A DNA stretch of 5,945 nucleotides. Origin: Candidatus Krumholzibacteriota bacterium. Its GTDB lineage: Bacteria; Krumholzibacteriota; Krumholzibacteriia; Krumholzibacteriales; Krumholzibacteriaceae. The stretch is from the NCBI GenBank assembly GCA_030613345.1, contig JAUWMD010000166.1, forward strand, positions 1 through 5,945, given 5' to 3'. Below are positions 1 to 5,945 of the stretch, piece after piece (position 1 is the first letter of the stretch; every line of letters starts with the position of its first letter). Below the pieces are notes generated by a model that worked only from the letters and a program-made list of their open reading frames with translations, was not told the DNA's origin and searched no databases. The translations under genes were made by a program, and so were the position numbers.

Positions 1-1187
1 CCGAGGACGACGGCGAGCTCTTCGATCTCCTTGCTCCTTGCGTACGAGGAGAAGAGCTGGTTCGCGATCTGCGGATGGTCCTCGCGTGTCCTGCCCTCGC
101 CGATCCCCTTGTCCCTCAGTCTCGAGAGACTCGGCAGAACGTTGATCGGCGGATAGATCCCCTTGCGATGAAGGACACGATCGAGGATCACCTGACCCTC
201 GGTGATGTACCCGGTAAGATCGGGTATAGGATGGGTCTTGTCGTCATCAGGCATCGAGAGAACGGGGATCTGGGTGATCGATCCTTCGAGCACCTCCCCC
301 TCCTTCTCGCCCTTGAGCAACCCCGCGCGTTCGTAGATCGTCGCGAGATCGGTGTAGAGATAACCGGGGTATCCCCGCCTGCCGGGGATCTCCTTCCTCG
401 CGACGGAGACCTCGCGGAGCGCCTCGCAGTAGTTCGTCATGTCGGTCAGGATGACAAGCACATGCATCCCCTTCTCGAAGGCGAGATATTCGGCGGCCGT
501 CAGCGCGGCACGCGGCGTCGCGATACGCTCGATCGTCGGATCGTTGGCAAGATTGATGAAGAGGACCACTCTCTCCATCGCACCGGTCTCCTGGAAATCG
601 CGGATGAAATAGTTCGCCTCCTCGAAGGTGATGCCCATCGCGGCGAAGACAATGGCAAATGCCGCTTCCTTTCCAGGGACGGTCGCCTGCCTGGCGATCT
701 GCGCAGCGAGCTCGGAGTGCGGAAGGCCGAAGCCAGAGAAGATCGGGAGTTTCTGCCCGCGCACAAGCGTATTGAGGCCGTCGATCGCCGAGATGCCCGT
801 CTGGATGAACTCCTGCGGATAGACGCGCGCGTACGGGTTGATCGGGTCGCCGTTGATGTCGAGCTTCTTCTCGGGAATTATCGCAGGGCCGTCGTCGATC
901 GGCATGCCCAGCCCGTTGAAGATCCTCCCGAGGATGTCGGGCGATACGGAGAGCTCGAGACTCCTGCCAAGGAAGCGGACCTTCGTCCGGGTGACGTCGA
1001 CGCCTCTCGTCCCCTCGAACAGCTGGATGAGGACCCTGTTGCGGTTGACCTCGAGGACCTTGCCCCGCCGCTGCTCTCCGCTGGGGAGCTCGACCTCGAC
1101 AAGCTCCTCTATCGTCGCATGATCGACGTCATCGAGAAATACCAGCGGTCCGACGATCTCTTCGATAGTGTTGTACTCTGTTACCAT
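1..1187 (-). CDS. atpB: V/A-type ATP synthase subunit B, regulatory head subunit (3' end missing)
   Basis: Subunit B of the cytoplasmic A3B3 head; it alternates with subunit A and helps form the nucleotide sites at the A/B interface without being the main catalytic subunit. Translating the minus strand from the ATG at 1187-1185 gives 395 codons with no stop, continuing off the left edge. Family B subunits are about 460 residues, so roughly 65 C-terminal residues are missing. Seen: beta-barrel-type N-terminus (about 1-75); SGFGLPHSELAAQIARQ from residue 151, the degenerate P-loop typical of B, lacking the GKT of A; FINLANDPTIERIATPR from about 210; and PPINVLPSLSRL from 346, whose Arg356 matches the arginine finger known in E. 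hirae NtpB. The start lies 1 nt after the stop of A, which suggests translational coupling. Subunit D would be expected next, beyond the edge. The identification is secure; the symbol follows common V/A naming (ntpB and atpB are both used). Confidence 0.96.
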   Translation of the reverse strand, partial: MVTEYNTIEEIVGPLVFLDDVDHATIEELVEVELPSGEQRRGKVLEVNRNRVLIQLFEGTRGVDVTRTKVRFLGRSLELSVSPDILGRIFNGLGMPIDDGPAIIPEKKLDINGDPINPYARVYPQEFIQTGISAIDGLNTLVRGQKLPIFSGFGLPHSELAAQIARQATVPGKEAAFAIVFAAMGITFEEANYFIRDFQETGAMERVVLFINLANDPTIERIATPRAALTAAEYLAFEKGMHVLVILTDMTNYCEALREVSVARKEIPGRRGYPGYLYTDLATIYERAGLLKGEKEGEVLEGSITQIPVLSMPDDDKTHPIPDLTGYITEGQVILDRVLHRKGIYPPINVLPSLSRLRDKGIGEGRTREDHPQIANQLFSSYARSKEIEELAVVL

Positions 1188-1188
1188 G

Positions 1189-2976
1189 TCACTCTGCCTC
1201 TCCGACTCTGTTCTCGGTTATGCTGTCGGCTATCTGAGCCGTGATATCGCCGAGAATCACGTCGAACCCGGCGAGATCGTCTTCCTTGATATACTTCATC
1301 CTCGCGATCCTCTCCCTGACGGGGAGCTCGAGCAGCTTGCGAAGGGGCGCCTTCTTCTCGATGGCCCGCTCGCACGCCCTGTGGAGCTCGATGATCACCT
1401 TGAGCATGAGAAACTGTTTATCGAGTCTCGTATACGCGTCTTCAGGATCGAACGCCGACTGGTGGAGGAAATCCTCCCTGATATGTTTCGATGTCTCGAG
1501 GATGATCCTGTCGCTCGACGAGAGCGAGTCGACGCCTACGAGCCGTACGAGCTCCTTGAGCTCGGACTCCTTCTGGAGCAGGATCATCGCGGTGGTCCGC
1601 ACGTCTTCCCAATCCTCCTCGACCTCGCTGCGGAAATACTCGCGGAGGTTGTCATGGTAGAGCGAGTAGCTCGACAGCCACCCGATCGCGGGGAAGTGCC
1701 TCTCGAACGCGAGCTGGTCCTCGAGCGACCAGAAGACCTTGACAACCTTGAGAGTCGCCTGGACGACCGGGTCGGAGAGGTCCCCTCCCGGCGGTGAGAC
1801 TGCGCCGACGATGCTGAGCGTTCCCTGGCGCTCGTCGCTCCCGCTGCAGACGACTTTTCCCGAGCGCTCGTAGAATTCGGCAAGCCTCGACGGGAGATAC
1901 GCGGGATACCCTTCCTCGCCGGGCATCTCTTCGAGGCGTCCGGACATCTCCCTCATCGCCTCGGCCCATCTCGAGGTCGAATCGGCGAGTACGGCGACGT
2001 CGTATCCCATGTCCCTGTAGTACTCGGCGATCGTGATACCGGTATAGACCGACGCCTCGCGCGCCGCGACTGGCATGTTCGATGTGTTGGCGATAAGCAC
2101 GGTCCTCTCCATCAGGGGTCGTCCCGTTTTCGGATCGATCAATTCGGGGAATTCCTGGAGCACGTCGGTCATCTCGTTTCCGCGCTCACCGCATCCTACG
2201 TAGACTATGATGTTAGCGTCGGACCACTTGGCGAGCTGGTGCTGGACAACCGTCTTTCCCGCACCGAAGGGGCCGGGAATGGTAGCCGTTCCGCCCTGGC
2301 TTATCGGGAAGAACATGTCGATCACCCTCTGACCGGTGACGAGCGGCTTGACGGGGAGAGTCTTCCTCGTGATCGGACGTGGGGTCCTCACCGGCCAGCG
2401 ATGGAACATCCTCACCTCCTGAACCTCGCCATCCGCCTCGATCTCGGCGATGACGTCCTCGATCGTGTACGTGCCCTTCTCCGGTTTTTTCTTGAGGATG
2501 CCGCCCTTCACGGTCGGGGGCACCATCACCCTGTGCATTATCAGCTCGGTCTCCTTCACCTCGCCGAGAATATCGCCGACTATTATCTCGTCGCCTTCCT
2601 TCAGGTCGGGATTCGGGATGAAGTCGAACCTGCGCTTGCGGTCGAGGCCCGGCACGTTGATCCCGCGGGTGATGAAATGGCCCGCCTGTTCGTATATGTC
2701 GTCGAGCGGGCGCTGTATGCCATCGTATATCGATTCGAGGAGCCCCGGCCCGAGATCGATGCTCAGCGACTGGCCGGTCGTCACGACCTTCTCCCCCGGT
2801 CCGAGCCCCGAGGTATCCTCGTAGACCTGGATGTACGCCTGGTCGCCGTGCAGCTCGATGATCTCGCCGATCAGCTCGCGGTCGCTGACGCGGGCGACCT
2901 CGAACATCCTCGCTCCTTCCATCCCCTCGGCGACGATGAGGGGACCCGATATCTTCACTATTCTTCCATCGGCCAT
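1189..2976 (-). CDS. atpA: V/A-type ATP synthase subunit A, catalytic
   Basis: Catalytic subunit of the A3B3 head, hydrolysing or making ATP in the cytoplasm and driving or being driven by the rotor. The 595-residue length fits the family (about 580-595). Seen in order: N-terminal beta-barrel (about 1-70); the long inserted 'non-homologous' region of A subunits (about 115-190); Walker A GPFGAGKT at 235-242; GCGERGNE at 261-268 with the catalytic glutamate E264; Walker B region VAVLAD ending at D332, followed by STSRWAEAMRE; the SGSDERQGTLSIVGAVSPPG stretch at 378-397; and a helical C-terminal domain. Upstream sequence has AAGGAG 11 nt from the ATG and AAAGG 6 nt away; the closer one is probably used. 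It begins 19 nt after the stop of F and ends in TGA 1 nt before the ATG of B. All key residues are intact, so this should be an active enzyme. Confidence 0.98.
   Translation of the reverse strand: MADGRIVKISGPLIVAEGMEGARMFEVARVSDRELIGEIIELHGDQAYIQVYEDTSGLGPGEKVVTTGQSLSIDLGPGLLESIYDGIQRPLDDIYEQAGHFITRGINVPGLDRKRRFDFIPNPDLKEGDEIIVGDILGEVKETELIMHRVMVPPTVKGGILKKKPEKGTYTIEDVIAEIEADGEVQEVRMFHRWPVRTPRPITRKTLPVKPLVTGQRVIDMFFPISQGGTATIPGPFGAGKTVVQHQLAKWSDANIIVYVGCGERGNEMTDVLQEFPELIDPKTGRPLMERTVLIANTSNMPVAAREASVYTGITIAEYYRDMGYDVAVLADSTSRWAEAMREMSGRLEEMPGEEGYPAYLPSRLAEFYERSGKVVCSGSDERQGTLSIVGAVSPPGGDLSDPVVQATLKVVKVFWSLEDQLAFERHFPAIGWLSSYSLYHDNLREYFRSEVEEDWEDVRTTAMILLQKESELKELVRLVGVDSLSSSDRIILETSKHIREDFLHQSAFDPEDAYTRLDKQFLMLKVIIELHRACERAIEKKAPLRKLLELPVRERIARMKYIKEDDLAGFDVILGDITAQIADSITENRVGEAE
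1197..1203 (-). promoter_or_regulatory. Ribosome binding site for subunit B, inside the end of the A gene
   Basis: GGAGAGG reads on the minus strand within the last codons of subunit A, 9 nt before the ATG of B. The junction reads TGACATG, so the stop of A and the start of B are one base apart. Ribosomes finishing A could restart directly on B, which would suit the 1:1 need for the two subunits. The site itself is seen; coupling is inference. Confidence 0.6.
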
Positions 2977-2995
2977 CTCGTGCCTTTCTCCTTGT

Positions 2996-3343
2996 TTAAT
3001 CCGGACCGGACAGATCCTGTCCGACGGCCTTTATCACCGCGTGACGTATCTCCTCGAAGGCGACGCCCTCGGAATGCGGTATCCCGTCCTTCCATACCGC
3101 CCCGTGGATCGCCGGGATGATACTTATCACCGGGAAGACCCTCTGCGATCTCTTCCTTATCAGTTTCTTGTACTTGTGGAAGACTTCCTCGGTGACGAAG
3201 ATGATCTTGAACTTCCTCTCTACGATCTCGAGGAACTGCCGCTCTGTCAGCTCGCCGCCATGCGTCTCGTAAGTAACGCATCCGAGAGCCCGGAAGTACT
3301 CTATCGAATCCTCGTTGCCGATCACCGCGATGTTATCGGCCAT
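2996..3343 (-). CDS. atpF: V/A-type ATP synthase subunit F, central rotor shaft
   Basis: Small subunit that binds subunit D in the central shaft and in other species modulates ATPase activity. The 115 residues are typical (about 100-115). The N-terminus MADNIAVIGNEDSIEYFRALG matches the family pattern of a beta strand, then IG(D/N)ED and a helix. A second strand, FKIIFVTEEV (45-54), and then VFPVISIIPAIHG (69-81) complete a small Rossmann-like domain. The last 35 or so residues form the helix that in known structures reaches along the shaft. The ATG at 3343 has GGAG 5 nt upstream. It starts 22 nt after C and ends 19 nt before A, the standard place in these operons. In E. hirae the same position is called ntpG, so symbols vary. 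The bacterial F1Fo gene atpF (subunit b) is unrelated. Confidence 0.93.
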   Translation of the reverse strand: MADNIAVIGNEDSIEYFRALGCVTYETHGGELTERQFLEIVERKFKIIFVTEEVFHKYKKLIRKRSQRVFPVISIIPAIHGAVWKDGIPHSEGVAFEEIRHAVIKAVGQDLSGPD

Positions 3344-3365
3344 CGCCGCTCCCTTCGGACACGCG

Positions 3366-4328
3366 TCAGGACAGCAGTGCCTCGACGCTCCCCGCTATAT
3401 CATCCTCTGGCAGATTGTTTATCCTGCCTGTGATTATCGTCCTGAGTATCCGGCCGTTTTTCCGCTTCAGCTCGAGATGGTAGAGCAGCGGCATGACGTC
3501 GAAGAACCGTGACCGGCTGTTGCCGATCAGATCGAGAAGCGTACTGTCGAGAGCCGTGTCGATCTTCCACGCCTCCATCTCCCCGTCGAACCCCAGGGCC
3601 GGAAGCCCCCGCCAATCCGTCGATCCAAGGAAAGAGAGAAAATCCTCGAACGGTTCGGAGTAGAGGCCCTCGAATCTAGACGCATCGATCGTCCCGCCTG
3701 CTATCCAGATGCCGGCGGTGTCTCCCTTTCGCAGCCCCGTCATCCGGAGCCTCGCGAAGCTCTTTATATTGGCCCTGGCGATCCTCAATCTTACCCAGTG
3801 CCGCGCTTCCTGCGAAGGCGCGGCGCCGAGCAGGTACTGCCATTTCGCGAGCTCGCCCTTGTGGTCGATCTCGTCCGGCAGGCCTCTCTCCAGAACCTTC
3901 ACAAGGGCGTCATGAAGGTCCTTCAGGTACTCCGGAAGAAGCGATGGATCGCCGCTGTCGGCGGCCGTTTCGATCAGCTCGGGCCGGGTGCGCCCGAACG
4001 GCAGGAGTACCGGTTCTGCGCCGAGCATCTTCCCCTTCAGGGCCAGGACATAGTTGTCGAAATCACAGCCGGCCCGCAAAAACTCGGTCACCGGCCCTTC
4101 ACCGAGGATCGAGGAGAAGAGATCGTAGAGCGAGCCGATGTCTGCCTCGATCCCCCTCTCGAAATCGTGAAGCGCTTCGACCCCTTCGAATCCGGGGTAA
4201 TGCTCCCTCATCCCGGCGAGCAGCTGGCGCGCGGGCGAGCGCACCATGCGCATGAACCACGCCCTGTCGGGCATGGCCGCCTCGATCGCTCTCAGCCTCG
4301 CGACAGCGTATGTAAAGTCGACGGCCAA
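3366..4328 (-). CDS. atpC: V/A-type ATP synthase subunit C, rotor socket (d-type), TTG start
   Basis: Funnel-shaped helical subunit (equivalent to eukaryotic subunit d) that sits on the K ring and couples it to the D/F shaft. The 320-residue length is normal (about 320-335). The N-terminal segment DFTYAVARLRAIEAAMPDR is the family's usual opening (aromatic-Tyr, then A-R-x-R-A). The C-terminal region, with LLYHLELKRKNGRILRT near 281-297 and GRINNLPEDDI near 301-311, matches the conserved final repeat. Most of the protein is predicted helical, with no membrane segment. The start is TTG at 4328-4326: the only codons between it and the in-frame TAA of E are CGT CAG CAT CAT AGA AAG AAG GGG CCG, so no ATG or GTG start lies upstream. 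The first internal Met (residue 19) would remove the conserved opening. E lies 27 nt upstream and F 22 nt downstream. Confidence 0.93.
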   Translation of the reverse strand: MAVDFTYAVARLRAIEAAMPDRAWFMRMVRSPARQLLAGMREHYPGFEGVEALHDFERGIEADIGSLYDLFSSILGEGPVTEFLRAGCDFDNYVLALKGKMLGAEPVLLPFGRTRPELIETAADSGDPSLLPEYLKDLHDALVKVLERGLPDEIDHKGELAKWQYLLGAAPSQEARHWVRLRIARANIKSFARLRMTGLRKGDTAGIWIAGGTIDASRFEGLYSEPFEDFLSFLGSTDWRGLPALGFDGEMEAWKIDTALDSTLLDLIGNSRSRFFDVMPLLYHLELKRKNGRILRTIITGRINNLPEDDIAGSVEALLS

Positions 4329-4331
4329 CGG

Positions 4332-4340
4332 CCCCTTCTT
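4332..4340 (-). promoter_or_regulatory. Ribosome binding site deciding the TTG start of subunit C
   Basis: The purine run AAGAAGGGG ends 3 nt before the TTG at 4328-4326, with AAGG placed about 6 nt from it. No other start codon exists between the stop of E and this TTG, so the site supports a TTG start over the internal ATG at residue 19. Confidence 0.65.
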
Positions 4341-4355
4341 TCTATGATGCTGACG

Positions 4356-4946
4356 TTACTGCTGAAACAGGATCGCCGAGACTTCCGGCTCGATCCTGTC
4401 CATGACCTGGTCAAACACCGCGCCAAGCGAAAGATCGACGGTGCGCCTGCCCTCTCTCAGCACTACTCCCCACTCGAAAGCTCCCTCTTCGGCGGCTATC
4501 GTGAATTTCCCGCCGCCGGGATATTCGCCGTTCAGCTTCGCGAGGAAATCCGGCGAGAGCAGAACGCTCTGCCCTGAGGCGGGCACGATCTCCTCGGCTC
4601 CGGATATCGCCCTCGAGATCACGAGGGCGCGGATGCGCGCAAGATAATCCTCACCCGCCAGCGCGGCGATATTCTTTCTCGCATCATCATACAGCTTTGA
4701 AAGGATCTCCCGTTTCCTGACCAGATCGGCTTTGCGCAGTTCGAGCTGCTCGCTGACGAGCAGCCGGTGCTTCTCTTCGGTTGATTTCTTCCCGGCTCTC
4801 GACCGCAGCCCGGCCTCGAGTTCCTCCGCCCTGCGGGAATACCGCGCCGAATGCACCGCCGCATCCTCCCTGGCTCTTACGAGCGCAGCCTCTACGGCTG
4901 CGCGGGAGTCCTCGTCTATCCTGCTGAGTATCTTCTCGATCGACAT
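4356..4946 (-). CDS. atpE: V/A-type ATP synthase subunit E, peripheral stalk
   Basis: Peripheral-stalk subunit that pairs with a G/H-type small subunit as a long coiled coil and holds the head still against subunit I. The 196 residues fit the family (about 185-205). Residues 1 to about 105 are highly charged and rich in Ala, Glu, Arg and Lys, as expected for one long helix (for example SIEKILSRIDEDSRAAVEAA at the start). The remainder is the mixed alpha/beta head-binding domain, with EWGVVLREGRRTVDLSLG near 158-175 and the typical ending RIEPEVSAILF. The ATG at 4946 has GGAAGA 6 nt upstream. It starts 33 nt after K and ends 27 nt before C. Its usual partner gene is not in the window and would be expected upstream of I. 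The F1Fo gene atpE (subunit c) is unrelated. Confidence 0.92.
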   Translation of the reverse strand: MSIEKILSRIDEDSRAAVEAALVRAREDAAVHSARYSRRAEELEAGLRSRAGKKSTEEKHRLLVSEQLELRKADLVRKREILSKLYDDARKNIAALAGEDYLARIRALVISRAISGAEEIVPASGQSVLLSPDFLAKLNGEYPGGGKFTIAAEEGAFEWGVVLREGRRTVDLSLGAVFDQVMDRIEPEVSAILFQQ

Positions 4947-4979
4947 GACATATCTTCCGTTCGTTTTGGGGCTGTTACC

Positions 4980-5450
4980 TTACCCGAGATCGATCCTCTG
5001 GAGCAGCAGGATCGTACCGAGCAGCCCGAGCACCGCATATGTCTCGACGATGACGGCGAACACCATGCCCTTGCCGACTTCGCCGGGACGCTTGGCGACG
5101 AGGTTACAGCCAGCCGCACATACCTTTCCCTGGTATATGCCCGACACCAGGCCGGTCAGGGCCACCGGAATCGCCGCTCCGAGGATCGCGAGACCCGAGG
5201 CGACCGAGATGTCGCCGAGACCGCTCAGCGCGGGCAGCTTGTTGACGATCATGAACAGGCCTACGAGACCGTAGATCCCCTGCGTTCCCGGGAGCGCCTG
5301 CAGAACCAGGAGGCTTCCGAACTTCTCCGGGTCCTCGCTCACCACTCCCGCGGCAGCCTGTCCGGTGATTCCGGTGCCCACCGCCGAGCCCGCTCCGGCC
5401 AGGGCCGCCGCACCAGCGGCTCCCAGAATGACCAGCATGACTCCGAGCAT
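4980..5450 (-). CDS. ntpK: V/A-type ATP synthase subunit K, ion-carrying membrane ring (Na+-type)
   Basis: Proteolipid of the rotating membrane ring. The 156 residues match E. hirae NtpK, with four membrane helices in two hairpins: about 3-30, 44-70, 82-110 and 127-150. Visible ligand residues match the known E. hirae Na+ site (L61, T64, Q65, Q110, E139, with Y68 bonding to E139): L53, T56, Q57 and Y60 in LPGTQGIY, Q107 in SGIYQGK, and E136 in VIVETYAVLG. In the first hairpin the place of the ion-binding Glu is held by Gln51, so there is one carboxylate per four helices. The Gly/Ala-rich first helix is typical of tight ring packing. The ATG at 5450 has GGAG 5 nt upstream; a second in-frame Met at residue 5 is possible but less well placed. 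Two Cys (111, 115) lie just after Q107. Na+ as coupling ion is an inference from the ligand set. Confidence 0.96.
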   Translation of the reverse strand: MLGVMLVILGAAGAAALAGAGSAVGTGITGQAAAGVVSEDPEKFGSLLVLQALPGTQGIYGLVGLFMIVNKLPALSGLGDISVASGLAILGAAIPVALTGLVSGIYQGKVCAAGCNLVAKRPGEVGKGMVFAVIVETYAVLGLLGTILLLQRIDLG

Positions 5451-5471
5451 TTTCTCTCCGTCCTTGGATCC

Positions 5472-5945
5472 TCAGTCGGAATCCTTGAGTACAGAATACT
5501 TTCTTTCGCTCCTGAAAGGCTTGAACTCCACCCCGCCACCATGGAAGAACTTCCCGAAGAACTCGAGGTATTGAAGCCTCGCCGAGTGGACGAAGGAGCC
5601 GAGGGTGTTTACCGCAAGATTGAACACGTGGCCGCCGATGAGGATGAAGACCATCACGACGTAGCCGGTGTAGTAGGGCATCCCCTTGACCGTCACTGCG
5701 ATATCATTCACCGCCAGGGCGATCGCGCTCGTCGCCAGGCCGAGGGCGAGAAGACGGGCGTACGAGAGAACATCGCCGAAGTAACCGACTATGTCGTAGA
5801 ACTGCACCAGCCCGCCGAGGACCTTCATGACGGGTGTTTGCTGCTTCCTGCCGCCGGTAACGAGTACCACGGCGGCAATTCCGAGTGACACGTACGTGGC
5901 GGCGCGGATCACCATCGGAGGCACCTCTCCGCCGAGGATGCCGGC
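5472..5945 (-). CDS. atpI: V/A-type ATP synthase subunit I, membrane stator (5' part missing)
   Basis: C-terminal 157 residues of the a-type membrane stator, which forms the ion path against the K ring; full subunits are about 600-700 residues. The frame is open to the right edge and adds AGILGGE ahead of the GTG at 5924, which is an internal Val codon, not a start. Seen: a membrane helix (YVSLGIAAVVLVTGG); the signature FGDVLSYARLLALGLATSAI, whose Arg (codon 5756-5754) corresponds to the essential arginine known in yeast Vph1 (R735) and in NtpI; a further helix, YVVMVFILIGGHVFNLAVN; and the ending FVHSARLQYLEFFGKFF followed by GGG and FKPF, whose Arg (codon 5579-5577) matches the second conserved arginine. 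The stop TGA is 21 nt before K. Both ion-path arginines are present, so the visible part looks functional. Confidence 0.95.
   Translation of the reverse strand, partial: AGILGGEVPPMVIRAATYVSLGIAAVVLVTGGRKQQTPVMKVLGGLVQFYDIVGYFGDVLSYARLLALGLATSAIALAVNDIAVTVKGMPYYTGYVVMVFILIGGHVFNLAVNTLGSFVHSARLQYLEFFGKFFHGGGVEFKPFRSERKYSVLKDSD

Noticed and set aside
75..1244. 389-codon open frame on the plus strand
   Set aside because: It lies antisense to subunit B and its translation is rich in Arg, Asp, Glu and Leu with no recognisable motif. The minus strand reads as a clean, motif-complete B subunit over the same bases, so this is a shadow of GC-biased codons.
2239..3120. 293-codon plus-strand frame opposite A and F
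   Set aside because: Its translation shows no motif and it opposes the catalytic core of A, including the Walker A motif. Shadow frame.
3798..4577. 259-codon plus-strand frame opposite C and E
   Set aside because: No recognisable domain; C and E explain the same DNA with family motifs.
4947..4979. Possible terminator or translation-enhancing hairpin in the widest gene gap (K to E)
   Set aside because: Read on the minus strand, the gap has no inverted repeat of useful length and no U-run; it holds only a ribosome-binding-like GGAAGA.
4851..5888. 345-codon open frame on the plus strand across E, K and I
   Set aside because: It crosses three well-supported minus-strand genes and their gaps, and is low-complexity and charged. 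It is a codon-bias shadow.
5922..5924. GTG as a start for a short 150-residue protein at the right end
   Set aside because: The frame stays open upstream to the window edge, and the protein is plainly the C-terminus of subunit I, so the GTG is an internal Val.
1..5945. CRISPR arrays, tRNA or rRNA genes, insertion sequences, attachment sites, defence or other novel systems
   Set aside because: Seven adjacent ATPase genes account for nearly every base. I saw no regularly spaced repeats, terminal inverted repeats or structured-RNA signatures.

Overview
The window is a single, tightly packed stretch of a rotary V/A-type ATPase operon, read entirely on the minus strand (right to left). In transcription order it holds the C-terminal part of subunit I, then complete genes for K, E, C, F and A, and then subunit B, which runs off the left edge. 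Gaps between genes are 21, 33, 27, 22, 19 and 1 nt. No terminator-like hairpin or promoter was seen in any of them, so one polycistronic message is the natural reading. No stretch over 300 bases lacks a gene.

The order I-K-E-C-F-A-B matches the known order of the Enterococcus hirae ntp operon (F-I-K-E-C-G-A-B-D, where ntpG corresponds to subunit F here) and of methanogen aha operons. Gene order alone therefore does not separate bacteria from archaea. The K subunit is a double hairpin of about 156 residues. It has only one ring carboxylate and the full Na+ ligand set of E. hirae NtpK, which favours a bacterium. The DNA is GC-rich with strong G/C at third codon positions, most genes have Shine-Dalgarno-like sites, and one gene starts with TTG. 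The phylum cannot be resolved from this window.

The genes make one machine. A and B form the hexameric catalytic head, with nucleotide hydrolysis at A. F belongs to the central rotor shaft, and C is the socket joining the shaft to the membrane ring. K forms the ion-carrying ring. I is the membrane stator that carries the arginines of the ion path. E is the long coiled-coil part of the peripheral stalk. Expected partners outside the window are the rest of I and a small stalk subunit (G/H type) to the right, and the end of B and subunit D to the left.

I found no new system here. The points worth a second look are the Na+-type K ring (probable Na+ pump), its halved carboxylate count, and the TTG-started C gene that lies in the same frame as E. 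The B gene has no stop inside the window and is easily missed by automatic ORF calling, but it is unmistakable on translation. Long open frames on the plus strand are shadows of these genes.
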